Shown here: piece by piece, positions 25,429-34,085 of the stretch
Layout of the letters: the number at the start of each line of letters is the position of its first letter
How positions within the stretch are numbered: position 1 is the first letter of the stretch
Assembly (NCBI RefSeq): GCF_037992945.1
Contig: NZ_CP150304.1
Coordinates: 561,501 to 625,500 of the forward strand
Direction of reading: 5' to 3'
Source: Peribacillus sp. FSL E2-0218
GTDB taxonomy: Bacteria; Bacillota; Bacilli; Bacillales; DSM-1321
Length of the DNA: 64,000 nucleotides
Translations under genes and position numbers: made by a program
Notes under the pieces: generated by a model
Seen by the model: the letters and a program-made list of their open reading frames with translations, nothing else
Told to the model about the DNA's origin: nothing
The model's database searches: none

Positions 25429-25919
25429 TCCACTTCCTTAATTTTTGCGAAATAGGCGATTTTGTCCCGTAATTCATAGGCTTCTTCCTCTGGGATGGCA
25501 GGTATCTCGTGAGAGTCACCCATTGTGCCGATGCTTAGTGAGTATAGGTTATATTTTCGCAGCAAAGGACCTTGGTCCAGCCTGACGGATTGCACTTTCG
25601 TCATCGGTATGAGTTCATGCGTTTCATACAAGGCTCCTCGTTTTGTTTGGATGAATTCTTCATTCACATCGTACCGCCAATATTTTTGCAGTAAGACGGG
25701 TTCAATGAAGATGGACCAGACAGAATCGAATAAGCATAGTACGGCAAGTCCGATTAACCCCCATCCAATCCATTCTTTCCAGGCAAAATAGTCGTCTGCA
25801 AATAATAGAAGGATAAGGATGGCAAGGATAATGAGATGGATAATGGCTTCAGACATCCGCCAAACCTTCACCGCTTGTTTGGAAATCTGTTTAGTAGGTG
25901 GTTTAACCTTTGAATACAT
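25425..25919 (-). CDS. ydbS: YdbS-like membrane protein with bPH2 domain
   Basis: A 164-residue protein with two N-terminal membrane helices (about residues 28-44 and 50-70) and one bPH2 domain after residue 80 (GALYETHELIPMTKVQSVRLDQGPLLRKYN). AAAGGAG lies 7 nt upstream of the ATG at 25919. It forms a two-gene operon with ydbT. The biochemical role is unknown. Confidence 0.88.
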   Translation of the reverse strand: MYSKVKPPTKQISKQAVKVWRMSEAIIHLIILAILILLLFADDYFAWKEWIGWGLIGLAVLCLFDSVWSIFIEPVLLQKYWRYDVNEEFIQTKRGALYETHELIPMTKVQSVRLDQGPLLRKYNLYSLSIGTMGDSHEIPAIPEEEAYELRDKIAYFAKIKEVE

Positions 25920-26050
25920 ACATTCACTCCTTTTGTGTCTTCATACTTATACGATCTAGCTTTCGAAAAAGTTCCCGGTTTGTCTCCTATTAGATGGCGG
26001 TAAAGTGGACAAGATAGTAGGAGGCAGTTTTTAGAGTAGGAGTGATGGGT

Positions 26051-27541
26051 TTGACATATAAAAGGAAGGTAAGCTTCATCTTCTTCCTGTTTTTGATAGG
26101 CATTTTTCATGGTGAATCCATGCAGGCTGCGAAAGAAGAGGGAACGGTGGGACAGGAAATTCAACGTATCTTGGAGGATTCCCCGGCATTATCAGGGGCG
26201 TTAACGGGAATTTCGATCCGGTCAGCGGAAACGGGGGAACTGATTTATGAACGAGGTTCGCAAACGCGCTTGCGCCCAGCTTCCAACCTTAAGCTATTGA
26301 CGGCAGCGGCTGCACTGGAAACGTTGGGGGAAGACCATGTATTTCTGACGGAAGTATACGTAAAAGGTGTGCAAGTCGGCCATGTCCTGCAGGGGAATTT
26401 GTATTTGAAAGGAAAGGGAGATCCAACCTTGCTGGAAGAAAATTTCGATGAGTTGGCTGCTTCACTAAAGCAAAAAAAAGTGACGCTCATTCACGGAGAT
26501 CTTATTGGGGATGATTCCTGGTATGATGATATCCGGTATTCAAAAGACTTGGTATGGAGCGATGAACAAGAATATTATGGAGCGGCTGTTTCAGCTTTAA
26601 CCGCCTCCCCGGATGAAGATTATGATACCGGAACGATCATCGTGAAAATTACGCCAGGTGATAAAGCAGGCGGCAAGGCAGTGGTGAAAAAGACACCGGA
26701 AACGGATCAGGTGAAGATCATCAACAAAACGAAAACGGTGGCGGCAGACGGTCATAGGAAAATCGAAATCGATCGTTCTCATGGAACACGGACCATTACG
26801 GTGACCGGAACGATTCCAGAGAATTCCAGGGAGGTCAAGGAGTGGATTCCGGTAAAAGATCCGACCGAATATGCCATGAGCCTATTCGCAAAATCGATGA
26901 GAAAACAAGGAATCAAAATTGTGGGAGAGAGGAAAAAAGCGAAAACGCCAATAGACGCCAACTTGATTGCCAGTCATCGATCCATGCCGCTTTCGCAGTT
27001 GCTCATTCCTTTCATGAAACTGAGCAATAACAGTCATGCTGAGATCTTAATAAAAGAGATGGGCAAAGAAGCCGGCGGGGAAGGAAGCTGGAAGGATGGT
27101 TTGAAGGTAGCCGGAAACGAGATGAAGCGTTTGGGACTCGATATGCAAACGATCAAGATGCGGGATGGCTCCGGCATATCCCAAGTCAATATGATTCCAG
27201 CAAATGAAATAACCAGATTACTATATGCCGTACAGGAAAAAACGTGGTTTCCTGCTTACTTGAATGCGTTGCCGGTGGCAGGAATCGAGAATCGAATGGT
27301 GGGAGGCACGCTAAGAAAGAGGATGAAGGGGACCGTTGCAGCTGGGAATGTCAGGGCGAAGACGGGGACGATTACAGGAACGAGCTCATTAGCAGGTTAT
27401 GTGACGACGAAACGAGGGGAAAAAGTCATATTTTCAATCATCCTGAATAATTTGGTGGAAGAGAAAGGGATAACGGCCATCCAGGATAAGATAGCCGTTA
27501 TGCTCGCTGAACAGGAACGCGTATTAGCCGTTGGACGTTAG
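26051..27541 (+). CDS. dacC: D-alanyl-D-alanine carboxypeptidase/endopeptidase (PBP4 type, S13)
   Basis: A 496-residue secreted low-molecular-weight penicillin-binding protein. A signal peptide (KVSFIFFLFLIGIFHGESMQA) precedes the catalytic domain with SxxK in PASNLKLLT (about residue 82), SxN in KLSNNSHAE (about residue 328) and KTG in VRAKTGTITGTSS (about residue 439). A large insertion between SxxK and SxN is typical of the PBP4/DacC class. It trims peptidoglycan stem peptides. TAGGAG is 8 nt before the TTG at 26051; GTG 26042 and ATG 26045 overlap or abut that site. The 3' end overlaps the convergent HAD gene by 18 bp. Confidence 0.92.
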   Translation: MTYKRKVSFIFFLFLIGIFHGESMQAAKEEGTVGQEIQRILEDSPALSGALTGISIRSAETGELIYERGSQTRLRPASNLKLLTAAAALETLGEDHVFLTEVYVKGVQVGHVLQGNLYLKGKGDPTLLEENFDELAASLKQKKVTLIHGDLIGDDSWYDDIRYSKDLVWSDEQEYYGAAVSALTASPDEDYDTGTIIVKITPGDKAGGKAVVKKTPETDQVKIINKTKTVAADGHRKIEIDRSHGTRTITVTGTIPENSREVKEWIPVKDPTEYAMSLFAKSMRKQGIKIVGERKKAKTPIDANLIASHRSMPLSQLLIPFMKLSNNSHAEILIKEMGKEAGGEGSWKDGLKVAGNEMKRLGLDMQTIKMRDGSGISQVNMIPANEITRLLYAVQEKTWFPAYLNALPVAGIENRMVGGTLRKRMKGTVAAGNVRAKTGTITGTSSLAGYVTTKRGEKVIFSIILNNLVEEKGITAIQDKIAVMLAEQERVLAVGR

Positions 27542-28204
27542 GAGCCAATGAGTTACGTAGGTTTGCAGTTCACGGAAATCCGCGATGAGTACATCCGCCT
27601 CATTTAATTCCTGTTCCTCTGCAAATCCGAATTGGCAGCCTACAGCAGTTAGGCTGTTTTTCTTTGCTGCTTCGATGTCGGATTTTCGATCGCCGATCAT
27701 CATCGCATTTTGAATGTGATGGTCATCCAATAACATTCGTACCAAGTCGGGCTTGGAGCCTTCCGCAGATCTTTGGACACTGTAAATGTCTGTAATATAT
27801 TGATGGAGCCCAAAGTATGAACAGATTTCTTCCAAATACTTTTCGAGTCCGTTACTAGCGATGAAAATGGAAATTCCAAGCTTTTTGATCGTTGATAACG
27901 TCTCCAGCACATAAGGAAAAAGCTGTCCCTTCCCTTCTTTGATTTCCTCGATCAAGCATTCCAAAAAAAGGCGGTCCGCCTGCTGGGGAATAGGATCAGG
28001 GTGCTCCGGCATCAGAGTTTCCCAAACGGCGCTTAATGGGGCGCCCATTATCCTTTGGTAGGCTGCAAGCGGGGCATCCCCCCTCCAGCTTCCTTCTGCC
28101 CGGAGGACATCGAATGTTTTTTCAAGTGAAGAACCTAAAATTTCGTTTGTTTGAAATAAGGTACCGTCCATATCGAAAATGGCGGCAGATTGGATCGTGT
28201 TCAA
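27524..28204 (-). CDS. HAD-superfamily hydrolase, phosphoglycolate-phosphatase-like
   Basis: A 226-residue HAD phosphatase (subfamily IA). Motif I AIFDMDGTLFQT is at the N-terminus, motif II FIASNGLEKYL near residue 115, motif III lysine in GSKPDLV near residue 152 and motif IV MIGDRKSDIEAAKK near residue 170. It hydrolyses a small phosphate ester; substrate unknown. The start is uncertain: TTG 28204 has TAGGTG 6 nt upstream, whereas GTG 28213 overlaps it. Its last codons overlap those of dacC on the opposite strand. Confidence 0.87.
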   Translation of the reverse strand: MNTIQSAAIFDMDGTLFQTNEILGSSLEKTFDVLRAEGSWRGDAPLAAYQRIMGAPLSAVWETLMPEHPDPIPQQADRLFLECLIEEIKEGKGQLFPYVLETLSTIKKLGISIFIASNGLEKYLEEICSYFGLHQYITDIYSVQRSAEGSKPDLVRMLLDDHHIQNAMMIGDRKSDIEAAKKNSLTAVGCQFGFAEEQELNEADVLIADFRELQTYVTHWLLTSNG

Positions 28205-28292
28205 TAGGTGCACCTACTTTTCAGTTTTTCATTCCATCCCCAAAGGAAACAAGGGGGGATGGATGGAAGTATGTAATAGAGGAGGAATGCTC

Positions 28293-28898
28293 ATGAAATT
28301 TCCAACTATTAAAGGACCGCTCACGATTGATGGCCTTATAGCCGAAGTTCACTTCATGTCCCCAAAACGATTTCCCTATCTGATCGCCATAGATGGCAGG
28401 GGCGGGTCAGGAAAAAGTACACTAGCTTCCCTAATCCAGGCAGCGTATCCGGGGAGTGCCGTTGTTCATATGGACGATTTTCATCTCCCCTCTTCGCAAT
28501 GCGTCCCGCTGCCGCCGTCCCAAAAGCCAATCGGAGGAGATTATGATTGGAAGCGGGTGTTCCGGCAAGTCCTTAAACCGCTTTCCGAAGGGATGGAAGC
28601 AAGATATCAGCGGTATGATTGGGATAAGGATGCCTTGGCGGAGTGGCATGTCGTTCCTTCTGAAGGACTGGTCATAATTGAAGGAATATATTCGACCCGT
28701 AAAGAATTGGCTCTGCTTTATGATTTCACCATCTGGGTGGAATGTCCCCGAAATAGACGCTTGGAACGCGGCCTCGAACGGGATGGCGAAGAGGCGCGTC
28801 AGATATGGGAAGATAACTGGATGATTCAGGAAAACCTCTATGTGGAAGCGCAAACGCCCCAAGAAAGAGCGAATCTTGTGGTGGACGGAACATGCTGA
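28293..28898 (+). CDS. Uridine kinase-like P-loop kinase
   Basis: A 201-residue P-loop kinase of the uridine kinase/phosphoribulokinase group: Walker A DGRGGSGKSTLA near residue 35, HMDDFH near residue 60, YDWDKDALAEWH near residue 110 and VIIEGIYSTRKEL near residue 130. Many Bacillaceae annotate such proteins as uridine kinases, but some act on other small substrates. GAGGAGG lies 7 nt upstream of the ATG at 28293; the frame is open further upstream without a ribosome site. It diverges from the HAD gene. Confidence 0.82.
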   Translation: MKFPTIKGPLTIDGLIAEVHFMSPKRFPYLIAIDGRGGSGKSTLASLIQAAYPGSAVVHMDDFHLPSSQCVPLPPSQKPIGGDYDWKRVFRQVLKPLSEGMEARYQRYDWDKDALAEWHVVPSEGLVIIEGIYSTRKELALLYDFTIWVECPRNRRLERGLERDGEEARQIWEDNWMIQENLYVEAQTPQERANLVVDGTC

Positions 28899-29123
28899 AT
28901 CCAGCGAATATCCAAGTCATTTTAATTGTAAAGGTTTCCTTGAAATAATCATATGAATTTTGCAGGCTTTTGGGGGAGGAAACGCTGTTCACTGATACGG
29001 AATATTTTTACGTATGAAGTGCAATATCACCGATTTTTTTTTTATGAGAGGACCTTATAAGAATCGAAATATCACATTTGGATTTTTTTTACATAAACAG
29101 GTCTTTCCTCCTGTACAAAAAAT

Positions 29124-29165
29124 TTGTTATGACATGTAAAATATTAGTATCATACAAATTTTGTA
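29124..29165 (+). promoter_or_regulatory. Probable chitinase promoter with palindrome at the start site
   Basis: In the 338-bp gap before the chitinase gene a weak promoter is visible: TTGTTA (29124-29129), 18 bp, TATCAT (29148-29153). The 13-bp perfect inverted repeat TACAAATTTTGTA (29153-29165) covers the expected start, a place for a repressor. No cre site with a good score was found in the gap. Confidence 0.38.
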
Positions 29166-29236
29166 AATTCCAACTTGGTGGGTCGTCAGTTTAATCGATT
29201 CATTCTAGTATCTGGAAATAGGGAGGGGTAAGGGGA

Positions 29237-30982
29237 ATGAAAAAAGGGAAATGGATGTATTCCATGGGGATGCTTGTGGTAGTGATCGCTTCATTAATAT
29301 TTGGAAGCATAGGAGCGTCAAAATCGGCAGAAGCCTCCGGTGAATCAGTGAAGAAAGTCGTTGGTTATTATACTTCATGGGGAGCGAAGGACCGGGACTA
29401 CCAGGTGGAGGATATCGATGGAACGAATCTAACCCATATCAACTATGCTTTTGCCGATATTTGCTGGAATGGAGTTCATGGGAATCCTTCTGTGGGTAAT
29501 CCGGGTTCGAAGACATGGAAGTGCCAGGATAAATCCATTCCACTTCAAAGTAAAAAAATACCGAATGGAACAGTTGTCTTAGGCGACCCTGAAATTGACG
29601 TCCAACGTGCTTATGGGAAAAAGACAGTGAAGGATTGTAATCGTGCGGAATGCGGAAACTTCGCAAAACTCGCCGATCTGAAAGAAAAGCACCCGCATAT
29701 AAAAACGCTTATTGCCGTCGGTGGCTGGTCATGGAGCAACCGTTTTTCCGATGCGGCAGCGGACCCTGCAACACGAAAGGTGTTCGCCAAATCCTCGGTC
29801 GAATTCATTCGGGCATATGGCTTCGATGGCGTCGACCTTGATTGGGAATATCCTGTTGAAGGGGGGCTTAAGGGGAACTCTCTTCGTCCGGAAGATAAAG
29901 AAAACTATACATCATTGCTCCAGGAAATTCGCAATGAATTGGATAAAGCCGAAAAAGAAGACGGAAAGCAATATCTATTGACGATTGCAGCGGGAATAAG
30001 CGGCTCGTTCATAAAAAATACGGAACTTTCAAAGATTGCGGGAATTGTGGATTGGATCAACTTGATGACCTACGATTTCCACGGAGGCTGGGAAACGACT
30101 ACAAACCATAATGCCCCGCTATATTTTTCAAAAAATGATCCCAATAATAGTTGGGGGTTGACGGTCAAGGAGTCGGTTGAACGGTATAAGGCAGCGAAAG
30201 TGCCCATGGATAAAGTCACACTTGGATTGCCGTTTTATGGGAAAGGCTGGACCGGTGTAGATGGTGGAGGGCAAAATGGGGAATACCAAACTGCCACACC
30301 TGGAAGCAATGGCTCTTTTCTGCCTCAGGGGACGTGGGATGATGCTGCATCTGGCATAACCGGAATTTTCGATTACGGAGACCTTGCCGCGAACTATATA
30401 AATAAGAAAGGCTACAAACGATATTGGAATGACGAAGCAAAGGTGCCTTTCCTGTATAATCAAAGGACGAAATCGTTCATTTCATATGACGACCGCGAGT
30501 CCATCGGGCATAAAACCGATTTCATCGAATCACAGGACATGGAAGGGGCAATGATTTGGGATTTAAGCCTGGATTGCAGGACTTCAGGGAAGTATACATG
30601 CAAAGGCGATACCCTTCTGCAAAAAATTTCCGATGATCTGCTCGAAGGCGGCATTAAAGGACCTGACCAAGGCGGTATCAATCATGTAAATGTCACATAT
30701 ACCATCACTTCTAAGTGGGGGTCAGGCTCCATTTTCCAGATCAGGATCAAAAATTCCGGAACATCGCCTATTGATGATTGGAAGGTAGAGTTCGATTACG
30801 CGGGGGAAATCCAGCAAATATGGAATGGGAGGATCATCAGTGAATCACAGCATCACTATGTGATCAAAAATGACCAATGGAATAAAAAAATCAATCCGGG
30901 TGAAACGGTGACCATAGGGGGAGAAGGCAGGGGACCTGCCCCAGCTGTCATCACTAATGTGTCCGTGAATGAAATGGATTAA
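29237..30982 (+). CDS. Secreted GH18 chitinase with C-terminal CBM2-type domain
   Basis: A 581-residue exoenzyme. A signal peptide (about residues 1-33) is followed by a GH18 barrel: VVGYYTSWG near residue 40, VGGWSWSNRF near residue 160, the catalytic FDGVDLDWEYP near residues 195-205 (the Glu is the acid/base) and MTYDFHG near residue 276. From about residue 485 a carbohydrate-binding module of family 2 type follows (VTYTITSKWGSGSIFQIRI, IQQIWNGRI). It hydrolyses chitin outside the cell. GGAGGGG precedes the ATG. It is a single-gene unit closed by a strong terminator. Confidence 0.94.
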   Translation: MKKGKWMYSMGMLVVVIASLIFGSIGASKSAEASGESVKKVVGYYTSWGAKDRDYQVEDIDGTNLTHINYAFADICWNGVHGNPSVGNPGSKTWKCQDKSIPLQSKKIPNGTVVLGDPEIDVQRAYGKKTVKDCNRAECGNFAKLADLKEKHPHIKTLIAVGGWSWSNRFSDAAADPATRKVFAKSSVEFIRAYGFDGVDLDWEYPVEGGLKGNSLRPEDKENYTSLLQEIRNELDKAEKEDGKQYLLTIAAGISGSFIKNTELSKIAGIVDWINLMTYDFHGGWETTTNHNAPLYFSKNDPNNSWGLTVKESVERYKAAKVPMDKVTLGLPFYGKGWTGVDGGGQNGEYQTATPGSNGSFLPQGTWDDAASGITGIFDYGDLAANYINKKGYKRYWNDEAKVPFLYNQRTKSFISYDDRESIGHKTDFIESQDMEGAMIWDLSLDCRTSGKYTCKGDTLLQKISDDLLEGGIKGPDQGGINHVNVTYTITSKWGSGSIFQIRIKNSGTSPIDDWKVEFDYAGEIQQIWNGRIISESQHHYVIKNDQWNKKINPGETVTIGGEGRGPAPAVITNVSVNEMD

Positions 30983-30991
30983 GAAAAACAT

Positions 30992-31037
30992 AAAAGACTA
31001 TTCCCAACAGGCATGCCTTTTGGAATAGTCTTTTTTT
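30992..31037. terminator. Bidirectional terminator between chitinase gene and sigL
   Basis: AAAAGACTATTCC (30992-31004) and GGAATAGTCTTTT (31022-31034) form a perfect 13-bp stem followed by Ts, and A-rich on the other side. Confidence 0.92.
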
Positions 31038-31058
31038 ATGACAGTGATTAATTGGATC

Positions 31059-32402
31059 TTAAAATCTGCGCCGCTTGGATGAACCCGGTATACCAAGATC
31101 TTCACGGTACTTTGCAATGGTGCGGCGGGAAATCATCGTTCCTTCACTTTCGAAGATTTGGCATAGCTTTTGGTCTGAAAATGGTTTTATTTTATCTTCG
31201 TCGGCAATCAAGACCTTTATTTTTTCTTTGATGGTAGTCGTTGATTCACAGTCTTTGCCGTTTACATGATTTAACCCTCTCGTAAAGAAATTCCTTAATT
31301 TAAAAAGTCCATGCGGTGTCTGGATGTATTTATTACTCGTCGCCCTGCTTATCGTTGACTCATGAAGCTGAAGTTTTTCGGAAATGTCCTTCAGTGTCAT
31401 CGGTTTTAATCCAGCCATTCCCCGCAGGAAAAACTCCTGCTGCGCTTCCATGATTGTAGCCGTCACTTTGTATAGAGTCATTTGCCTTTGTTCGATCCCC
31501 TTGATCAGCAACTGAGCATCATGTAGATGAGATTTAACGTAGTCATTAGCTCTATTTTCCGGTTTCATGGCAATGCTGTCCTTATAGAAAGGATTAATGG
31601 ACGGCTTGGGCAGGAAGCTATCGTTGACCGTTATCCTGTATCCATCTTTTTTTTTATCCACGAATACATCCGGGACGATGTAATGGATCATCTCATCGGA
31701 AAAATGACTGACAGGGCGAGGGTTCAAGGTACGGATGAAATCCGCTGCCTCCTGCACTTCCTGAAGGGTCACTTTGTAAAGGCCCGCAATTTTCCGATAG
31801 CGCTTTTCGGCTAAATCCGATAAGTGCTTCTCGACGATCGTATAAGCCAATTGATTATCATTTTCTCGTTTGCGAAGTTGAATGAGTAAGCAATCCGTCA
31901 GACCCTTAGCACCGACGCCAATGGGATCGAAGGATTGCAGTACTTCAATCATCGCTTCGATTTTCTCGGCGGACACTGAAAAAAGCAAGGCTGCCTTTTT
32001 TATATCAATATCAAGAAACCCATTTTCATTTAAGCTTCCTATTAAAAATGCGACAATCTTAGTTTCACTGTCTTTCAATGACGGGAAAAAACTCAGCTGC
32101 TCCAATAAATGGGCTTCCAATGTATCTGTAGTGCAGGAAAGGTTATTGATTGGGTTGAAATCATTGTGATTCCTATTCGATGAAGTTTCTCGTTTACGAT
32201 AGTCCATGATATGTGGACGAATGCTAGGTTCAAAGTTTGAGGCGAGGGGGTCATTAGTTGCTGCGGCCATTTCAAGAACAGGATTTTCATTAGCCTGCTC
32301 ATGTAGAAAATCCATCAATTCATGTGTGGAATATTGCAGGATGTTGATTGCCTGCCGTAATTCAGGGGTTAATGATAACTTCAAGGATTGTTTTAGCTGC
32401 AT
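31059..32402 (-). CDS. sigL: RNA polymerase sigma-54 factor (SigL/RpoN)
   Basis: A 447-residue sigma-54. Region I at the N-terminus is glutamine/leucine-rich (QSLKLSLTPELRQAINILQYS), the core-binding region covers about residues 80-280, a helix-turn-helix lies near residue 330-360, and the RpoN box reads SRRTIAKYRE close to the C-terminus (variant of ARRTVAKYRE). The ATG at 32402 is chosen because GTAGG lies 7 nt upstream; the longer frame adds an unlike 42-residue extension. It is divergent from an operon with a -24/-12 promoter, so the sigma factor sits beside its own probable targets. Confidence 0.95.
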   Translation of the reverse strand: MQLKQSLKLSLTPELRQAINILQYSTHELMDFLHEQANENPVLEMAAATNDPLASNFEPSIRPHIMDYRKRETSSNRNHNDFNPINNLSCTTDTLEAHLLEQLSFFPSLKDSETKIVAFLIGSLNENGFLDIDIKKAALLFSVSAEKIEAMIEVLQSFDPIGVGAKGLTDCLLIQLRKRENDNQLAYTIVEKHLSDLAEKRYRKIAGLYKVTLQEVQEAADFIRTLNPRPVSHFSDEMIHYIVPDVFVDKKKDGYRITVNDSFLPKPSINPFYKDSIAMKPENRANDYVKSHLHDAQLLIKGIEQRQMTLYKVTATIMEAQQEFFLRGMAGLKPMTLKDISEKLQLHESTISRATSNKYIQTPHGLFKLRNFFTRGLNHVNGKDCESTTTIKEKIKVLIADEDKIKPFSDQKLCQIFESEGTMISRRTIAKYREDLGIPGSSKRRRF

Positions 32403-32572
32403 TTCAAAACCTACCTGCATATCTATCAACTTCTTTCGTATTAGATTAACGAAGTGAACAAAAGGATAGTATAGATAATAATACAAATCTTCCGAAAATT
32501 CAACATCGTATGTCAGGTTATGTAACATTGTAGGTTTTTACGCGAGAAACGGCAACAGGATGATAGGGATCG

Positions 32573-32644
32573 TTTGATTCGAATATAAATCATTTGATTC
32601 GTAAATAAATCATTGAGTGCGATTTTTGATTTGAATATGAATCG
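32573..32644 (+). promoter_or_regulatory. Three 20-bp upstream activator repeats
   Basis: Three copies of a 20-bp motif: TTTGATTCGAATATAAATCA (32573-32592), TTTGATTCGTAAATAAATCA (32593-32612) and TTTGATTTGAATATGAATCG (32625-32644). Each has inverted ends GATT...AATC. Starts are 20 and 32 bp apart, close to whole helical turns. They lie about 40-110 bp upstream of the -24/-12 promoter, as expected for binding sites of a sigma-54 enhancer-binding protein. No such activator is encoded in the window. Confidence 0.7.
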
Positions 32645-32682
32645 TTTTATGTTGAATACCTATGATATTAGGTTCATATACT

Positions 32683-32699
32683 TTGGCATGCATCTTGCA
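32683..32699 (+). promoter_or_regulatory. Sigma-54 (-24/-12) promoter of the aminotransferase operon
   Basis: TTGGCATGCATCTTGCA fits the sigma-54 consensus TTGGCAC-N5-TTGCA with one change (C to T). The invariant GG and GC are 10 bp apart. It lies 49 bp upstream of the aminotransferase start and faces it. Confidence 0.88.
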
Positions 32700-32747
32700 A
32701 TATCTATAAATATAAAAAAATCATTATTCAAGAAGGGTGTTTTTTAC

Positions 32748-34073
32748 ATGATTAAAGAGAAGACGGGTATTCAGGAATTAATCGATTTGGACAAAAAGCA
32801 TTTCATTCATCCGACTACGGCAATCGAGCAACAGCAGGCAGATGGTCCAAGTTTCATCTTTAAAGAAGGCAAGGGGATCTATCTTACGGATGTTAAGGGC
32901 AGGACAGTCATCGATGGCATGTCTTCACTTTGGAATGTGAACATAGGACATGGACAAGAAGAACTGGCTGATGTGGCAAGAGAACAAATGGCAAAGCTGG
33001 CTTTCACCTCTAACTTCGCCACTTTCAGCAATGAGCCTGCCATTCGTTTGGCTGCCAAGATCGCTTCCATCGCTCCTGGTGATTTGAATGCCGTTTTCTT
33101 CACTTCAGGCGGATCGGAGTCGAATGATACGGCGTTCAAACTTGCCCGTCATTATTGGATATTGAAAGGCCAGCCTAATCGCCAAAAGATCATTTCACGT
33201 TCGAAATCGTATCATGGAGTTGCCATGGGGGCGACAAGTGCGACGGGCCTGAAACCGTTCCGTGACTTCACGAATTCCATCGCTCCTGATTTTTGTTATG
33301 TCGACGGATCTTCGATTGAAGAGTTGCGGAGGGTCATCGAGCAAGAAGGTCCGGAAACGGTTGCGGCATTTATCGCGGAACCGATCCAAGGAGCAGGCGG
33401 CGTGAATCTCCCTCCTGAGGGCTACTTTAAGGAAGTAAGGGAGATTTGCCATGAATATGGCATTTTAATGGTGACGGATGAGGTCATAACAGGTTTCGGG
33501 AGAACAGGGACTTATTTCGGGATTGAACATTATGGCGTCGTGCCGGATATGATGTGTTTTGCAAAAGGTGTGACAAGTGGGTACGCCCAATTAGGTGGTG
33601 TGGTCCTGAATGATAAGCTTCACAAGGACTTCATTTCGCTATCAAAAGGCACGCTCCTGCATGGCTACACATACAGCGGTCACCCGATGGCTTGTGCGGT
33701 TGCTTTGAAAAACATTGAAATAATTGAACGTGAAAATCTGATGGAAAACTCGAAACGGCGCGGTGAAGAGTTGCTTGTCGGCTTTAAGAAGCTTCAGAGC
33801 GAACACCCGATCATTGGTGATGTCAGGGCGCTTGGACTGATCGGAGGCATCTCCATCGTCAAGGACAAGAAAACAGGGGAAGGCTTTGGGACACAATTAG
33901 CTCCAAAACTTGTGGCTGAAGCGGCGAAGAATGGCTTGATTTGCCGGTCTGTCACGTTTGATCAAGATACACTCGTATTCGCCCCGCCTTTAATCATCAC
34001 TAAATCAGAGGTCGAAAAGATCATTGATATTCTTGATAAAACATTTACAGCTGTCGAAAAAGAAATTTTATAA
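32748..34073 (+). CDS. Class III omega-aminotransferase (omega-amino acid or diamine:pyruvate type)
   Basis: A 441-residue PLP enzyme of the aminotransferase class III family: SGGSESNDTAFKLAR (about residue 113), YHGVAMGATSATG (about 151), the PLP-contacting Asp in VTDEVITGFGRTG (about 243) and the Schiff-base Lys in MCFAKGVTSGYAQ (about 273). The sequence is closest in feel to omega-amino acid:pyruvate and putrescine/GABA-type transaminases, which yield an aldehyde. The aldehyde dehydrogenase gene 12 nt downstream would oxidise it. A -24/-12 promoter and three activator repeats lie upstream. ATG 32748 follows AAGGGTG. Confidence 0.9.
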   Translation: MIKEKTGIQELIDLDKKHFIHPTTAIEQQQADGPSFIFKEGKGIYLTDVKGRTVIDGMSSLWNVNIGHGQEELADVAREQMAKLAFTSNFATFSNEPAIRLAAKIASIAPGDLNAVFFTSGGSESNDTAFKLARHYWILKGQPNRQKIISRSKSYHGVAMGATSATGLKPFRDFTNSIAPDFCYVDGSSIEELRRVIEQEGPETVAAFIAEPIQGAGGVNLPPEGYFKEVREICHEYGILMVTDEVITGFGRTGTYFGIEHYGVVPDMMCFAKGVTSGYAQLGGVVLNDKLHKDFISLSKGTLLHGYTYSGHPMACAVALKNIEIIERENLMENSKRRGEELLVGFKKLQSEHPIIGDVRALGLIGGISIVKDKKTGEGFGTQLAPKLVAEAAKNGLICRSVTFDQDTLVFAPPLIITKSEVEKIIDILDKTFTAVEKEIL

Positions 34074-34085
34074 GAGGTGAAAAGG

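Noticed and set aside
28960..28995. cre site upstream of the chitinase gene (GGAAACGCTGTTCA region)
   Set aside because: When the central CG is aligned to the consensus at least four fixed positions disagree.
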